Positions 1 to 9,096 of a DNA stretch of 64,000 nt are shown one piece after another. The stretch comes from VRUE01 sp963701265 (GTDB taxonomy: Bacteria; Actinomycetota; Thermoleophilia; Solirubrobacterales; 70-9): NCBI GenBank assembly GCA_963701265.1, contig OY969581.1, positions 1,178,001-1,242,000 of the forward strand, written 5' to 3'. The notes beneath the pieces were generated by a model. It saw only the letters and a list, made by a program, of their open reading frames with translations. It was not told the DNA's origin and did not search any database. How positions within the stretch are numbered: position 1 is the stretch's first letter; each line of letters opens with the position of its first letter. The translations under genes and the position numbers were made by a program.

Positions 1-559
1 CCTCCAGCCACTTGCCCTTCTTCGCGACCTTGTTGACCAGGCCCATCGCCTGCGCCGTCTCGGCGTCGAAGCGCCGACCGGTGAGTACGTACTCCATCGC
101 CAGCTGCTTGCCAAGTACGCGGGCGAGCCGCTGCGTGCCGCCACCGCCGGGGATGATCCCGAGGGTGATCTCGGGTTGGCCGAAGGTGGCGCCCTCGGCG
201 GCGACGATCATGTCGCAGGCGAGCGCCAGCTCGCAGCCGCCGCCGAGGGCGTAGCCGGAGACCGCGGCGATCATCGGCGTCTTGATCGCCGCGAGCCGTC
301 GCCAGAAGCTCGCCGCCGGGTGGCGCAGCGCCTCGGCGAAGCTGCGCTCGCTCATCGCCTTGATGTCGGCGCCGGCGGCGAAGACCTTGTCGGAGCCGGC
401 GATGACGACGCAACGGACCTCGGGGTCGGGATCGAGGCGCTCGAGCTCGCCGGCGAGCAGCTCCATCACCTCGGGCGAGAGCGCGTTGCGCGCCTCCGGT
501 CGGTTGATCCGCAGCAGGACGACGTGGCCGTCGCGCGAGCTCTCGACCAGCTCGGCCAA
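1..559 (-). CDS. Enoyl-CoA hydratase/isomerase (crotonase), C-terminus cut by window edge
   Basis: Hydrates trans-2-enoyl-CoA in beta-oxidation. About 186 residues are visible. Crotonase hallmarks are present: the oxyanion-hole segment AGADIKAM, the block GYALGGGCELALACD with one catalytic Glu, and FGQPEITLGIIPGGGGTQRL with the second. Both acidic residues of active hydratases are therefore kept. The frame is closed upstream by the stop codon of the neighbouring acyl-CoA dehydrogenase, so the only plausible start is TTG at 559, three bases after that stop. The two genes thus form a tightly coupled pair. The last 70 or so residues lie outside the window. The exact chain-length preference cannot be read from the sequence. 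Confidence 0.93.
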   Translation of the reverse strand, partial: MAELVESSRDGHVVLLRINRPEARNALSPEVMELLAGELERLDPDPEVRCVVIAGSDKVFAAGADIKAMSERSFAEALRHPAASFWRRLAAIKTPMIAAVSGYALGGGCELALACDMIVAAEGATFGQPEITLGIIPGGGGTQRLARVLGKQLAMEYVLTGRRFDAETAQAMGLVNKVAKKGKWLE

Positions 560-562
560 GGG

Positions 563-1732
563 CTACTCGGCCACCATCGGTGTCATCGCGTTGATCCCGG
601 TCGCGGCGCGGCCGATGATCATCTTCTGGATCTGCGAGGTGCCCTCGTAAAGGGTGGTGACGCGGGCGTCGCGCAGGTAGCGCTCGACCGGGTAGTCGTC
701 GACGTAGCCGGAGCCGCCGTGGACCTGGATCGCCAGGTTTGCGCACTCGACCGCCGACTCGGTCGCATACAGCTTTGCCACCGAGGTCTCGGTCGTGTTC
801 GGCTTGCCTTCGTCCTTCAGCACACCGGCGCGATAGACCAGCATGCGGCTGGCGTCGCGCTTGAGGATCATGTCGGCGATCATCTCCTGGACCAGCTGGA
901 AGCGGGCGAGGGGGACGCCGAACTGTTTGCGCTCCTTGGCGTAGGCAACCGAGGCTTCGACGCAGCCTTCGCAGATGCCGACGCAGCCGGCGGCGACGCT
1001 GTAGCGGCCGTTGTCGAGGGCGCTCATCGCGACCTTGAAGCCGTCGCCGATCTCACCGAGCATCGCGTCCTCGCCGACCTCGACCGAGTCGAGCGCGATC
1101 TCGCCGGTGTCGGAGGAGCGCAGCCCGAGCTTGCCGTGGATCTCCTGCGTGGTGAAGCCCTCGCTGTCGCATGGGACGAGGAAGCAGGCGAGGCCCTTGT
1201 GCTTCTTCTCGGGGTCGGTCTGGGCGAAGATCAGCGCCACCTCGGAGAAGTTGGCGAGCGAGATCCACATCTTCTGGCCACTGATCGACCAGCCGGAGTC
1301 GGTCTTGGTCGCGCGCGTGCGCAGGTTGGCGGCATCGGAGCCGGTGTCGGGCTCGGTCAGGCCAAAGCAGCCCAGCGCCTCGCCCGAGCAGAGCCGCGGC
1401 AGCCACTTCTGCTTCTGCTCCTCCGTGCCCCACTTCTCGATCGAGCCGGCGACCAGCGAGGTCTGCACGGAGACGACGGTGCGGGCGGAGGAGTCGGCGC
1501 GGCCGACCTGCTCGACGATCAGGCCGTAGCCGAGGTAGTCGAGCCCGCGGCCGCCGTACTGCTCGGAGACGGGGGCGCCGAGGTAGCCGACCTCGCCCAG
1601 CTTGCCGGCCAGCTCGCGGTCGAAGCGGGCGGCGCGGTCGTTCTCCTTGACCCGGGGTGCGATCACGCCGTCGGCGAAGTCGCGCGCGGTTTCGGAGATC
1701 AAACGCTGCTCGTCGGTCAACTGGAAGTCCAT
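563..1732 (-). CDS. Acyl-CoA dehydrogenase
   Basis: FAD enzyme for the first step of beta-oxidation, or short/branched acyl-CoA oxidation. At 389 residues it has full family length with all three ACAD domains: an N-terminal helical part, a middle beta domain with CFGLTEPDTGSDAA and the substrate-binding WISLANFSEVAL region, and a C-terminal helical domain with HGGSGYVDDYPVERYLRDAR. The catalytic base is Glu363 in YEGTSQIQ, the position used by short-chain and butyryl-type dehydrogenases. ATG start. It is followed three bases later by the enoyl-CoA hydratase, so the first two oxidation steps are co-transcribed. Substrate is inferred only to the family level. Confidence 0.95.
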   Translation of the reverse strand: MDFQLTDEQRLISETARDFADGVIAPRVKENDRAARFDRELAGKLGEVGYLGAPVSEQYGGRGLDYLGYGLIVEQVGRADSSARTVVSVQTSLVAGSIEKWGTEEQKQKWLPRLCSGEALGCFGLTEPDTGSDAANLRTRATKTDSGWSISGQKMWISLANFSEVALIFAQTDPEKKHKGLACFLVPCDSEGFTTQEIHGKLGLRSSDTGEIALDSVEVGEDAMLGEIGDGFKVAMSALDNGRYSVAAGCVGICEGCVEASVAYAKERKQFGVPLARFQLVQEMIADMILKRDASRMLVYRAGVLKDEGKPNTTETSVAKLYATESAVECANLAIQVHGGSGYVDDYPVERYLRDARVTTLYEGTSQIQKMIIGRAATGINAMTPMVAE

Positions 1733-1759
1733 CTCACCCCTTGCTTTCTCGATTCTTGA

Positions 1760-2554
1760 TCACTGAAGTTCTTTACCCAGGGTCGCGGCGAACGCCTCCT
1801 GGGCTTCGCGGGTGCGGGGCCCGGGCGTTTCGGCCAGCTCGACGCCGTCGATCGCCGAGACGGCCTGGATCTCGCGCGTGGTCGAGGCGAGGAAGGCCTC
1901 TTTGGCGGCGCGCAGGTCGGCCGCCGGCCAGGCGCCCTCCTCGACCTCGAGCGCCTTGACCAGGCGATCGCGGGTGATCGACTCGAGCACGCCGTTGTCG
2001 AGCGCCGGCGTGCGCAGGCCGCCCTGGGGCGAGACCCAGAAGATCGCCGAGGTCGGTGGCTCGAGCACGGTGCCGTCGGGCTGGACCAGCACCGCCTCAT
2101 CTGCCCCCTGAGCCTTGGCCAGCCGAGTGGACTGCATGTTGGCGGCGTAGGAGAGCGACTTGACGCCGTTGAGGATGATCGTCGGGCTGTAGGTGACGGT
2201 GGCGACGCTGACCGTCTCGGCGTGAGCGGGAATCGGCTCGGTCATCGCCAGGCGGCGACCGCCGCGGGTGACGATCAGCCGCAGCTGCCCGTCGGCGTCG
2301 CCGAGCTCCGTAAGAAGCGCCTCGATCTCACCTTCCAGCGCAGCGCGATCGAACTCGAGCTCGATCGCCGCTGCCGAGCGCCCGAGTCGGTCGAGATGAT
2401 CGACCAGCGCGAACGGCTTCCCGTCATAGAGCCGGATCACCTCAAAAGCGCCGTCACCTCGGTAGAGCCCGTCGTCCTTCAGCGGCACGACCGCCTCCGC
2501 GGTTGCAGTGATCCGCCCATCCACGCTTGCGAGCTCTCGCAGCACAGTCGCCAT
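1760..2554 (-). CDS. Class IV PLP aminotransferase (branched-chain aminotransferase / aminodeoxychorismate lyase family)
   Basis: A fold-type IV PLP enzyme of 264 residues. The N-terminal part has DDGLYRGDGAFEVIRLYDGKPF, typical of the family. The catalytic lysine is Lys132 in NGVKSLSYAANM. The C-terminal phosphate-binding region reads STTREIQAVSAIDG. Members are BCAT (IlvE), D-amino acid aminotransferase or 4-amino-4-deoxychorismate lyase (PabC); the length and short N-terminus fit PabC or DAAT size better than long IlvE, but the sequence alone does not decide. It lies 27 bases upstream of the acyl-CoA dehydrogenase on the same strand, with a 20-bp perfect hairpin between it and the preceding thiolase, so it may start a new transcript. 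Confidence 0.85.
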   Translation of the reverse strand: MATVLRELASVDGRITATAEAVVPLKDDGLYRGDGAFEVIRLYDGKPFALVDHLDRLGRSAAAIELEFDRAALEGEIEALLTELGDADGQLRLIVTRGGRRLAMTEPIPAHAETVSVATVTYSPTIILNGVKSLSYAANMQSTRLAKAQGADEAVLVQPDGTVLEPPTSAIFWVSPQGGLRTPALDNGVLESITRDRLVKALEVEEGAWPAADLRAAKEAFLASTTREIQAVSAIDGVELAETPGPRTREAQEAFAATLGKELQ

Positions 2555-2581
2555 CGGCTGGCGAGGCTACTAAGCCACTCG

Positions 2582-2628
2582 TTCCGGTGCGCCTTATGTG
2601 GTCCTGGGCCACATAAGGCGCACCGGAA
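2582..2628. repeat. Palindromic repeat, copy 1 of 4
   Basis: Perfect inverted repeat: 20-base arms at 2582-2601 and 2609-2628 around a 7-base loop. The arm carries the core GGTGCGCCTTAT shared with copies at 41522, 59766 and 60723. It begins 3 bases after the stop codon of the thiolase gene, read on the minus strand, so it could act as a terminator or mRNA-stabilising hairpin, but there is no T-tract. The sharing of the core with three other intergenic sites marks it as a dispersed repeat rather than a one-off terminator. Confidence 0.85.
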
Positions 2629-2631
2629 GCG

Positions 2632-3834
<1,203 letters not shown>

Positions 3835-3879
3835 CCGCGGAATTAAAGGGGACCGCCCCGGTCGGCGTATCCTTGCCGC

Positions 3880-4173
3880 GTGTACTTCGTCCTCGGAACC
3901 GTTGCGATGGTGCTGCTCGTCGTCGGCGTGCTCTTCCTAATGGAGCATTTCTACACCGGCAACAACGCCGAACTGCTCGATTGGAAACCGACCCGCTCGC
4001 CCGAACTCGAGGTGCAGAACGAAGTAGACGACGTGCAGCAGATGCTCGAGGCGCAGAATGAGATGCGCCGCCGCCGCGGCGCCGCCGAGCGCAGCGAGCA
4101 GGAGCTGCGCGACGAGGTCGCCGCCGAGGAGCGTGAGCGGCTGCGCCGCCGCAGCCGCTTCGAGGCGACCTGA
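3880..4173 (+). CDS. Small membrane protein with charged coiled-coil tail
   Basis: A 97-residue protein of unknown function. Residues 1-20 form one hydrophobic helix (FVLGTVAMVLLVVGVLFLM). It is followed by a short linker and a strongly charged helical tail from about residue 45, rich in Glu and Arg, ending in RRRSRFEAT. The tail looks like a cytoplasmic coiled coil. GTG start at 3880. The gene is divergent from the thiolase and sits 1 base before the next plus-strand gene, so the two are probably co-transcribed. Function unknown; possibly a membrane-tethered scaffold. Confidence 0.7.
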   Translation: MYFVLGTVAMVLLVVGVLFLMEHFYTGNNAELLDWKPTRSPELEVQNEVDDVQQMLEAQNEMRRRRGAAERSEQELRDEVAAEERERLRRRSRFEAT

Positions 4174-4174
4174 G

Positions 4175-4609
4175 TTGGCCCGGGCGCTGATCGTCGGCTG
4201 CGGCTGCCGGGGCCGGGAGCTGGGAGGCGGACTGCTCGTCGACGGTTGGGCCGTGCGGGGGACGAGCCGGCGAGAGGATGGGCTCGCGGCGATCGAGGCA
4301 GCCGGGATCGAGCCCGCTCTCGCCGATCCCGAGCGCCCAGAGACGCTGCTCGACCTGGTCGGTGACGTCGCTGCGGTCTACTGGCTGCTCGGCTCAGCCA
4401 GCGGAGGTCCCGAGAACATCGAGGCGATCCACGGATCCCGACTTGAGCGCTTCCTCGAGCGCCTGGTGGAAACCCCGGTGCGGCGCTTCGTCTACGAGGC
4501 GACGGGGTCGGTTGCCCCGGAGGTCCTCGCGGGCGGCGCGGCCCTGGTCGAGCGGGCGGCGGAGACCTGGCGAATCCCGGTCGAGGTCCTGCGCTCTCCC
4601 GACGTGTAG
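4175..4609 (+). CDS. NAD(P)-binding Rossmann-fold protein (short epimerase/dehydratase-like)
   Basis: About 144 residues starting with a Rossmann nucleotide-binding loop, ALIVGCGCRGRELGGG, a variant of GxxGxxG. A second strand follows with WAVRGTSRR, as in extended SDRs and YeeD/SAM-independent epimerase relatives. The segment RRFVYEATGSV resembles the beta5 region of NAD-dependent epimerases. It is much shorter than usual epimerases (about 250-300 residues), so it may be a compact single-domain member. TTG at 4175 is chosen because it follows the previous stop by one base and directly precedes the Rossmann strand. Substrate unknown. Confidence 0.6.
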   Translation: MARALIVGCGCRGRELGGGLLVDGWAVRGTSRREDGLAAIEAAGIEPALADPERPETLLDLVGDVAAVYWLLGSASGGPENIEAIHGSRLERFLERLVETPVRRFVYEATGSVAPEVLAGGAALVERAAETWRIPVEVLRSPDV

Positions 4610-4664
4610 CGCGTTGAGGCTCTCGTCGGACCACGGCACGTCGCAGGGCGGCAACGACATATGA

Positions 4665-4686
4665 CTAAACTCGGATACGGATTTAG
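4665..4686 (+). promoter_or_regulatory. Imperfect palindrome upstream of peroxiredoxin
   Basis: The arms CTAAA and TTTAG face each other across 12 bases that contain CGGATA/CGGATT direct repeats. The site is about 36 bases before the peroxiredoxin start and in an otherwise AT-richer patch. The half-site GACTAAA resembles those bound by Rrf2/IscR-type regulators, but the spacing differs from the E. coli consensus. Operator identity is inference. Confidence 0.3.
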
Positions 4687-4721
4687 GTAAATGTCCACAC
4701 AGCGAGTGAAGGAGCAGTCTG

Positions 4722-5394
4722 ATGGCGCTGCAGCTTGGTGACGTAGCACCCGATTTCGAGGCCGAGACAACCGAGGGCCGGATCAAGTTCCACGACTGGA
4801 TCGGCGATTCGTGGGCCGTCCTGTTCTCGCACCCGAAGGACTTCACGCCGGTCTGCACGACCGAGCTCGGCTACATGGCCAGCATCGAGCCCGAGTTCGC
4901 CAAGCGCAACGTCAAGATCATCGGCCTCTCGATCGACCCGCTCGACCGCCACGAGGAGTGGGCCAAGGACATCGCTGACACCCAGGGCACCGCACCCAAC
5001 TACCCGATCATCAGCGACGCCGATTTCAACGTCGCGCGGCTCTACGGAATGCTGCCGGCCAACGTCACCGGCAGCGCCGAGGACCGCACTCCGGTCGACA
5101 ACCAGACCGTGCGCAACGTCTTCGTCGTCGGCCCCGACAAGAAGATCAAACTGATCCTTGTCTACCCGATGACCACCGGCCGCAACTTCGACGAGGTGCT
5201 GCGGGTGATCGACTCGCTGCAGCTCGACCGCCAATCACAAAGTCGCCACTCCGGCCCAGTGGCAGCAGGGCGACGACGTGATCATCGCCGGCTCGGTCTC
5301 CAACGACGAAGCGAAGGAGGCCTACCCGAACGGCTGGGAGTCTCCACGTCCTTACATCCGCATCGTTCCCCAGTCCGAGGCCGAGAAGGCCTAG
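4722..5394 (+). CDS. 1-Cys peroxiredoxin (Prx6/AhpC-TSA family), frameshifted near the C-terminus
   Basis: Reduces hydrogen peroxide and alkyl hydroperoxides. The thioredoxin-fold domain is intact with the peroxidatic Cys45 in DFTPVCTTELG. NQTVRNVFVVGPDKKI and YPMTTGRNFDEVLRVIDSLQL are typical of Prx6. After residue 168 the frame breaks: one extra G at 5226 throws the as-sequenced protein into an unrelated tail ending at 5480. In the +1 frame from 5227 the normal C-terminal dimerisation segment continues (TANHKVATPAQWQQGDDV, later YPNGWESPRPYIR) and stops at 5394. Corrected length is about 223 residues, the family norm. The Shine-Dalgarno GAAGGAG precedes the ATG. Either a sequencing error or a recent mutation. 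Confidence 0.88.
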
Positions 5395-5404
5395 CGCAAG
5401 CGCC

Positions 5405-5920
5405 TTACGCCAGGCGCTCCAATAGGTCGCCGAGGATCCTCGCCGTGGCTCCCCAGATCAGCTGGCCTTCGATCTCGTAGGTCGGCGTGTGGATGGGGAC
5501 GCCGCGGCGGACCAGGCGACGGATCTCGTAGCTCTCGCGCAGCACCTCCAGCGAGAAGGTGAGGACGGTCTCGACCTCGGCCGGGTTCGGCCGCAGGTCG
5601 AGCTCCCGTGGGTGGGGGATGTGGCCGACGAAGGGGTGGATCCGGTAGTTGGTGACGAAGGTGTTGGTCGCCGGCAGCTCCTCGCCGAGCTCGACGGCGG
5701 CGGGATCGAGGCCGATCTCCTCCTCCGCCTCGCGCAGCGCCGTCGCGCTGAGGTTGGCGTCCTCTGGATCGTGGCGGCCGCCCGGGAACGAGATCTCGCC
5801 CGCGTGGCGTCGCATGTCGGCGCGGCGCTCGGTGAAGACGAGGCCGGGCTCGTCGTCCGGCCAGCCGAAGAGGGGAAGGAGAACGGCGGCGTGAATCACA
5901 CCTGGCGAGTTTCCCGTCAT
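5405..5920 (-). CDS. NUDIX hydrolase, CoA pyrophosphatase type
   Basis: Hydrolyses CoA or acyl-CoA to phosphopantetheine forms and 3',5'-ADP. The NUDIX box reads GGRHDPEDANLSATALREAEEEIG, with the REAEEE metal ligands, and is preceded by MRRHAGEISFP, the arrangement typical of YeaB/NudL-type CoA hydrolases rather than MutT. Length 171 residues. The ATG at 5920 lies inside a short hairpin; a GTG at 5899 (VIHAAVLLPLFG) is an alternative start that begins right at the family's first conserved strand. Convergent with the peroxiredoxin. Confidence 0.88.
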   Translation of the reverse strand: MTGNSPGVIHAAVLLPLFGWPDDEPGLVFTERRADMRRHAGEISFPGGRHDPEDANLSATALREAEEEIGLDPAAVELGEELPATNTFVTNYRIHPFVGHIPHPRELDLRPNPAEVETVLTFSLEVLRESYEIRRLVRRGVPIHTPTYEIEGQLIWGATARILGDLLERLA

Positions 5921-5929
5921 ATAGACGGG
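5913..5929 (-). promoter_or_regulatory. Hairpin over the ATG of the NUDIX gene
   Basis: Inverted repeat CCCGTC-ATATA-GACGGG. Read on the minus strand, the ATG at 5920-5918 falls in the loop/second arm. It could mask the start codon, or simply be 5' leader if translation begins at GTG 5899. Regulatory role is inference. Confidence 0.3.
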
Positions 5930-5948
5930 GTAAGTCGCCAGGTCCCGC

Positions 5949-6776
5949 TCAAATGATCACCTGGACCGTCCCGCCATCGACCGACCAGGCGGCGCCGGCA
6001 ACGTAGGAAGCGCGCTCGGAGCAGAGGAAGACGATCGCGCCGGCGATCTCGGCCGACTCGGCGAGGCGGCCGATCGGGCGCTTGGAGCCCGCCGTAGCGA
6101 GGGCATCCTCACGGCTCGCATCGCCTGACATCTGCTGTGACTGGTCGAGCAGGCCGCCGGGCTCCATCCACATCTCCGATTCGACCGGGCCGGGGCAGAT
6201 CGCGTTGACGAGCACGCCGCTCTTGGCGTAGCGATCGGCGAAGAGGCGCGAGAGCGAGAGCTCGGCCGCCTTTGCCACCGAGTACTCGGGCATCGCCGCC
6301 GAGGGGCGCTTGCCGGCGGTCGAGCAGACGTTGACGATGCGGCCCCAGCCACGCTCGGCCATCGGCGGCGCGGCGGTGCGGATCGCCCGCAGCGGCGCCA
6401 TCACGTTGAGCTCGTACTGGGCGCGCCAGTCCTCGTCGGGCACGTCGTCGAGGTCGCGCCACTGGGCCGTGCCGGCGTTGTTGACGAGCACGTCGAGAGC
6501 GCCGAAGTGCTCGACGGCAGCCGCGAGCATGCGCTCGCCGGCGTCCGCGTCGGTGACGTCGAGGATGAGGGTCTCGGCCCGCCCGGCCGACTCGTCTTCG
6601 GCCGCGTTTGCCCCGGCCTGGCGAGCCGCATCGGCGGCGGCGCGCAGCCGCTCCTCGTTGCGCGCCACCAGCAGGACGTTGGCGCCCTCGGCGCAGAGCA
6701 GCCGCGCGGTCTCGGCGCCGATGCCCCGGCTGGCGCCGGTGACGACGCAGGCGCGCCCCTTCAGGCCGAGGTCCAC
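5949..6776 (-). CDS. Short-chain dehydrogenase/reductase (SDR)
   Basis: Classical NAD(P)-dependent SDR of 275 residues. The cofactor loop is TGASRGIG near residues 14-21, the structural motif VLVNNAGTA lies near the middle, and the catalytic Ser/Tyr/Lys set is visible around VCSTAG and YSVAKAA. The C-terminal CSERASYVAGAAWSVDGG is the standard SDR end. The GTG at 6776 is chosen because its G is shared with the stop codon of the OsmC gene (TAGTG overlap) and the Rossmann strand follows at once; longer upstream frames run into OsmC. Translationally coupled with OsmC. Substrate unknown; fatty-acyl and steroid-type SDRs look similar. Confidence 0.9.
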   Translation of the reverse strand: MDLGLKGRACVVTGASRGIGAETARLLCAEGANVLLVARNEERLRAAADAARQAGANAAEDESAGRAETLILDVTDADAGERMLAAAVEHFGALDVLVNNAGTAQWRDLDDVPDEDWRAQYELNVMAPLRAIRTAAPPMAERGWGRIVNVCSTAGKRPSAAMPEYSVAKAAELSLSRLFADRYAKSGVLVNAICPGPVESEMWMEPGGLLDQSQQMSGDASREDALATAGSKRPIGRLAESAEIAGAIVFLCSERASYVAGAAWSVDGGTVQVII

Positions 6777-7171
6777 TAGAGCGCCTCGACCCGGTCGGCG
6801 ATCGTGACCTTGGTTTCGCCAGCCAAGACTCTGTGGACTGGGCATTTGCCGGCGACGACCAGAAGGCGCTCGCGCTGTTCGTCACTCAGCCCGCCTGGCA
6901 GTCGAAGCGTGACGGTGAGAGAGAGCGGCGAGGCATCGAGGTCGACGTCCACGTCGACCTCGACCGAGCCGATGTCCCAGCCCTTGCGCTCGGCGTACAT
7001 CTCCATCGTTATCGCGGTGCAGCTGGCGAGGCCGGCGGCAACTAGGCGGGTGGGGGAGGGACCGGTGTCGGTGCCGCCCGCCGCGGTCGGCTCGTCGATG
7101 CGCAGCGTGTGGCCGCCCTCGATCTCGACATCGTGGGCGTAGCCATCCCGGCGGCGGGCGACGACCTTCAT
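6776..7171 (-). CDS. OsmC/Ohr family peroxide-detoxifying protein
   Basis: A 131-residue OsmC-like protein. The two redox cysteines are Cys51 in GLASCTAITMEMYAERKGW and Cys110 in GKCPVHRVL, the conserved pair that reduces organic hydroperoxides. The N-terminal segment with DEPTAAGGTDTGPSPTRL is the family's substrate-side loop. ATG start. It overlaps the SDR start by one base, so both come from one mRNA. YhfA-type OsmC proteins are the closest architecture; Ohr-specific resistance cannot be told apart by eye. Confidence 0.9.
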   Translation of the reverse strand: MKVVARRRDGYAHDVEIEGGHTLRIDEPTAAGGTDTGPSPTRLVAAGLASCTAITMEMYAERKGWDIGSVEVDVDVDLDASPLSLTVTLRLPGGLSDEQRERLLVVAGKCPVHRVLAGETKVTIADRVEAL

Positions 7172-7217
7172 CGTTGGCGAGCTGGTACCGCATAGCGAAA
7201 CAAAGTCGCCATTCAGT

Positions 7218-7787
7218 TCAGCCGGCCTTGCGCCGGCCCTCGAAGAGCGCCGGGTCGTCGACGTCGACGAAGCGGGCCATCGCGTAGGCGTAGTCAGAGG
7301 CGCGGTTGACGAAGTGGATCACCGTCTCGCTGGCCAGCTCGCCTTCCTCGGCGAGGGCGGCGATGCGGCGCTCGGCGCGGCGAATCACCGTGCGGGCGAT
7401 GTCGAGCTGGGCGGAAAGCTGGTTGCCGCCGGGAATGACGAACTGGGGTGGCAGCTCGACCTCGCTCATGTAGCGGTCGATCCGCTGCTCGAGCTCGACG
7501 ACCATCTCCTCGGTCGTGCGGCTGATCCCGTCTTCGAGCCGCTCGGCTGCCTCCGGCGCGGTGGCAAGCTCGGCGCCGGCGACGAAGAGGTCGTCCTGCA
7601 GGCGCAGGATGTCGGCGGCGAGCTCGGTTTGGCCGGAATCGCAGAGAGCTCGCGCGAAGCCGAGCTGGGAGCAGGCCTCGTCGAGCGCGCCGTAGGCCTC
7701 GGTGCGACCGTGGTGCTTGGGGACGCGGCCGCCGTACCAGAGCGAGGTGGTGCCGTCGTCGCCCTTCTTGGTGTAGATCTTGACCAC
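7218..7787 (-). CDS. Cob(I)yrinic acid a,c-diamide adenosyltransferase, PduO type
   Basis: Transfers adenosyl from ATP to cob(I)alamin to make coenzyme B12. It is 189 residues, the usual length. The N-terminal ATP motif is IYTKKGDDGTTSLWYGG, followed by YGALDEACSQLGFARAL. The C-terminal block has VIPGGNQLSAQLDIARTVIRRAER and VIHFVNRASDYAYAMAR with the conserved Arg and Asn/Asp residues. ATG start. It follows DUF1015 by one base on the same strand, forming a two-gene unit. A B12-dependent enzyme is expected elsewhere in the genome; none is seen here. Confidence 0.95.
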   Translation of the reverse strand: MVKIYTKKGDDGTTSLWYGGRVPKHHGRTEAYGALDEACSQLGFARALCDSGQTELAADILRLQDDLFVAGAELATAPEAAERLEDGISRTTEEMVVELEQRIDRYMSEVELPPQFVIPGGNQLSAQLDIARTVIRRAERRIAALAEEGELASETVIHFVNRASDYAYAMARFVDVDDPALFEGRRKAG

Positions 7788-7788
7788 G

Positions 7789-9069
7789 TCAGGCGAGCGG
7801 GTTGAAGACCAGGCCGGTCAGCACCTTGGGGTAGAAGTAGGTCGACTTGGGCGGCATGTTGGCGTCGCTTTCGCAGATTTCCTTGGTCTGCTGGACCGGG
7901 ATCGGGCGCAGGATGAAGGCGACGTCGTAGGCGCCCTCCTCGAGTAGGCGCAGCGAGTCCTCGACGCTCTTGGCGTAGCCGAGGCCACGCTTGGCGAGGA
8001 TGTCGTCTTCGCTGAGGCCGGCCAACTTCTTCAGCACCAGGGTCTCGAGGATCGCCGCGTCGAGGCGGCGGTAGGCCTCGGGCTCGCCCGCCAGCACGCG
8101 GTCGAGCTCCTCGGTGTCCTTGAGGCGCAGACGGAAGGCCTTCTTGTGGTGGGAGTCGTAGAGGCCGAAGACGCCGACGCCGTCCTCGCCGAGCGGGTCG
8201 AGGCGATCGGTCTCGACCTCGCTGACCTCGAAGAGCTCGCGCAGGCCCTCGCCGAGGCGGCCCTGCCGCTCGGGATCGTCGGCGAAGCCGGAAAGCAGGC
8301 GGTGGGTGGGGTAGACCGAGAGGCCGGGGTCGTCGAGGCCGGTCAGCGCCATCAGCGTGTAGTTGTGGTCGCCCTCGCCGCCGATCTCGTCGCGGTAGGC
8401 GATTGCGGTCTCGTAGCGGTGGTGACCGTCGGCGATCAGCAGCTGCGCATCGGCGAGCAGCGCGGGAATTTCTTCGTTCAGCTGCGGCAGGCGCCAGATC
8501 CGGGTCACCGTGCCGGCAGCGTCGGTTGCTTCCCCCCAGGGCTCTTCAACGGAGGTCTCCTTGGAGACCACCGGCCAGGGGTCGATCGTGCTCAACGAGA
8601 AGATCGGTGAGAGGTTGCAGCGCGTCGCCCGCATCAGTTCGAGCCGGTCCTGCTTGGGGCCGGGCAGGGTGCGCTCGTGGGGCAGGATCGTGCCGGTGTC
8701 GAAGTCCTCGACCCGGACGCGGACGAGGATGCCGTGGCGGATGTGGGAGCCGCCGTCGGGCCCGGTGTATTCCTGCTCCATCGCCCAGATCGCCGGCTCG
8801 GTGTCCTTGACCAGCGCACCGGCCTTCTGCCAGGCCTCGATCGAGTCAGCCGCGGCGGCGTAGGGATCGCCCTGACCCTCCGCCTGGGGCCCGGTCTCGC
8901 CGTAGGGCTTGGGCAGGTCGATCGCGACCGCGTTGTAGGGCGACTGGGCAAGCAGCTCCTGCCGCATCGCCGCGTCGATCACGTCATAGGGCGGCGCGAC
9001 CACGTCCTGCAGTGACCCGACCGCGTCGAGGTCGTAGTGCAGGGCGTTGAGGGGCAGTACCTCGGCCAT
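7789..9069 (-). CDS. DUF1015 family protein
   Basis: A 426-residue soluble protein of the conserved DUF1015 family, function unknown. Family signatures include VVAPPYDVIDAAMRQELL near the N-terminus, GTILPHERTLPGPKQDRLELM, and the motif LLIADGHHRYETAIAYRDE, which resembles a metal or phosphate site. The C-terminus has NMPPKSTYFYPKVLTGLVFN, as in most members. In many bacteria this family neighbours serine/phosphoglycerate metabolism genes, but here it is paired with the cobalamin adenosyltransferase. ATG start. Divergent from the tRNA-Pro gene 27 bases away. Confidence 0.93.
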   Translation of the reverse strand: MAEVLPLNALHYDLDAVGSLQDVVAPPYDVIDAAMRQELLAQSPYNAVAIDLPKPYGETGPQAEGQGDPYAAAADSIEAWQKAGALVKDTEPAIWAMEQEYTGPDGGSHIRHGILVRVRVEDFDTGTILPHERTLPGPKQDRLELMRATRCNLSPIFSLSTIDPWPVVSKETSVEEPWGEATDAAGTVTRIWRLPQLNEEIPALLADAQLLIADGHHRYETAIAYRDEIGGEGDHNYTLMALTGLDDPGLSVYPTHRLLSGFADDPERQGRLGEGLRELFEVSEVETDRLDPLGEDGVGVFGLYDSHHKKAFRLRLKDTEELDRVLAGEPEAYRRLDAAILETLVLKKLAGLSEDDILAKRGLGYAKSVEDSLRLLEEGAYDVAFILRPIPVQQTKEICESDANMPPKSTYFYPKVLTGLVFNPLA

Positions 9070-9096
9070 CGCTTGCGAAAACTACACTGGACGCTT

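Noticed and set aside
176..1759. A 527-codon plus-strand open frame over the enoyl-CoA hydratase and dehydrogenase
   Set aside because: Repetitive Ala/Gly/Asp/Val composition without motifs; the minus-strand genes have clear catalytic residues.
5909..5933. GTTT-N15-GGGTAA on the plus strand resembling a stress-sigma promoter
   Set aside because: No plus-strand gene follows; the site is in front of minus-strand genes only. Shows that the motif can occur by chance.
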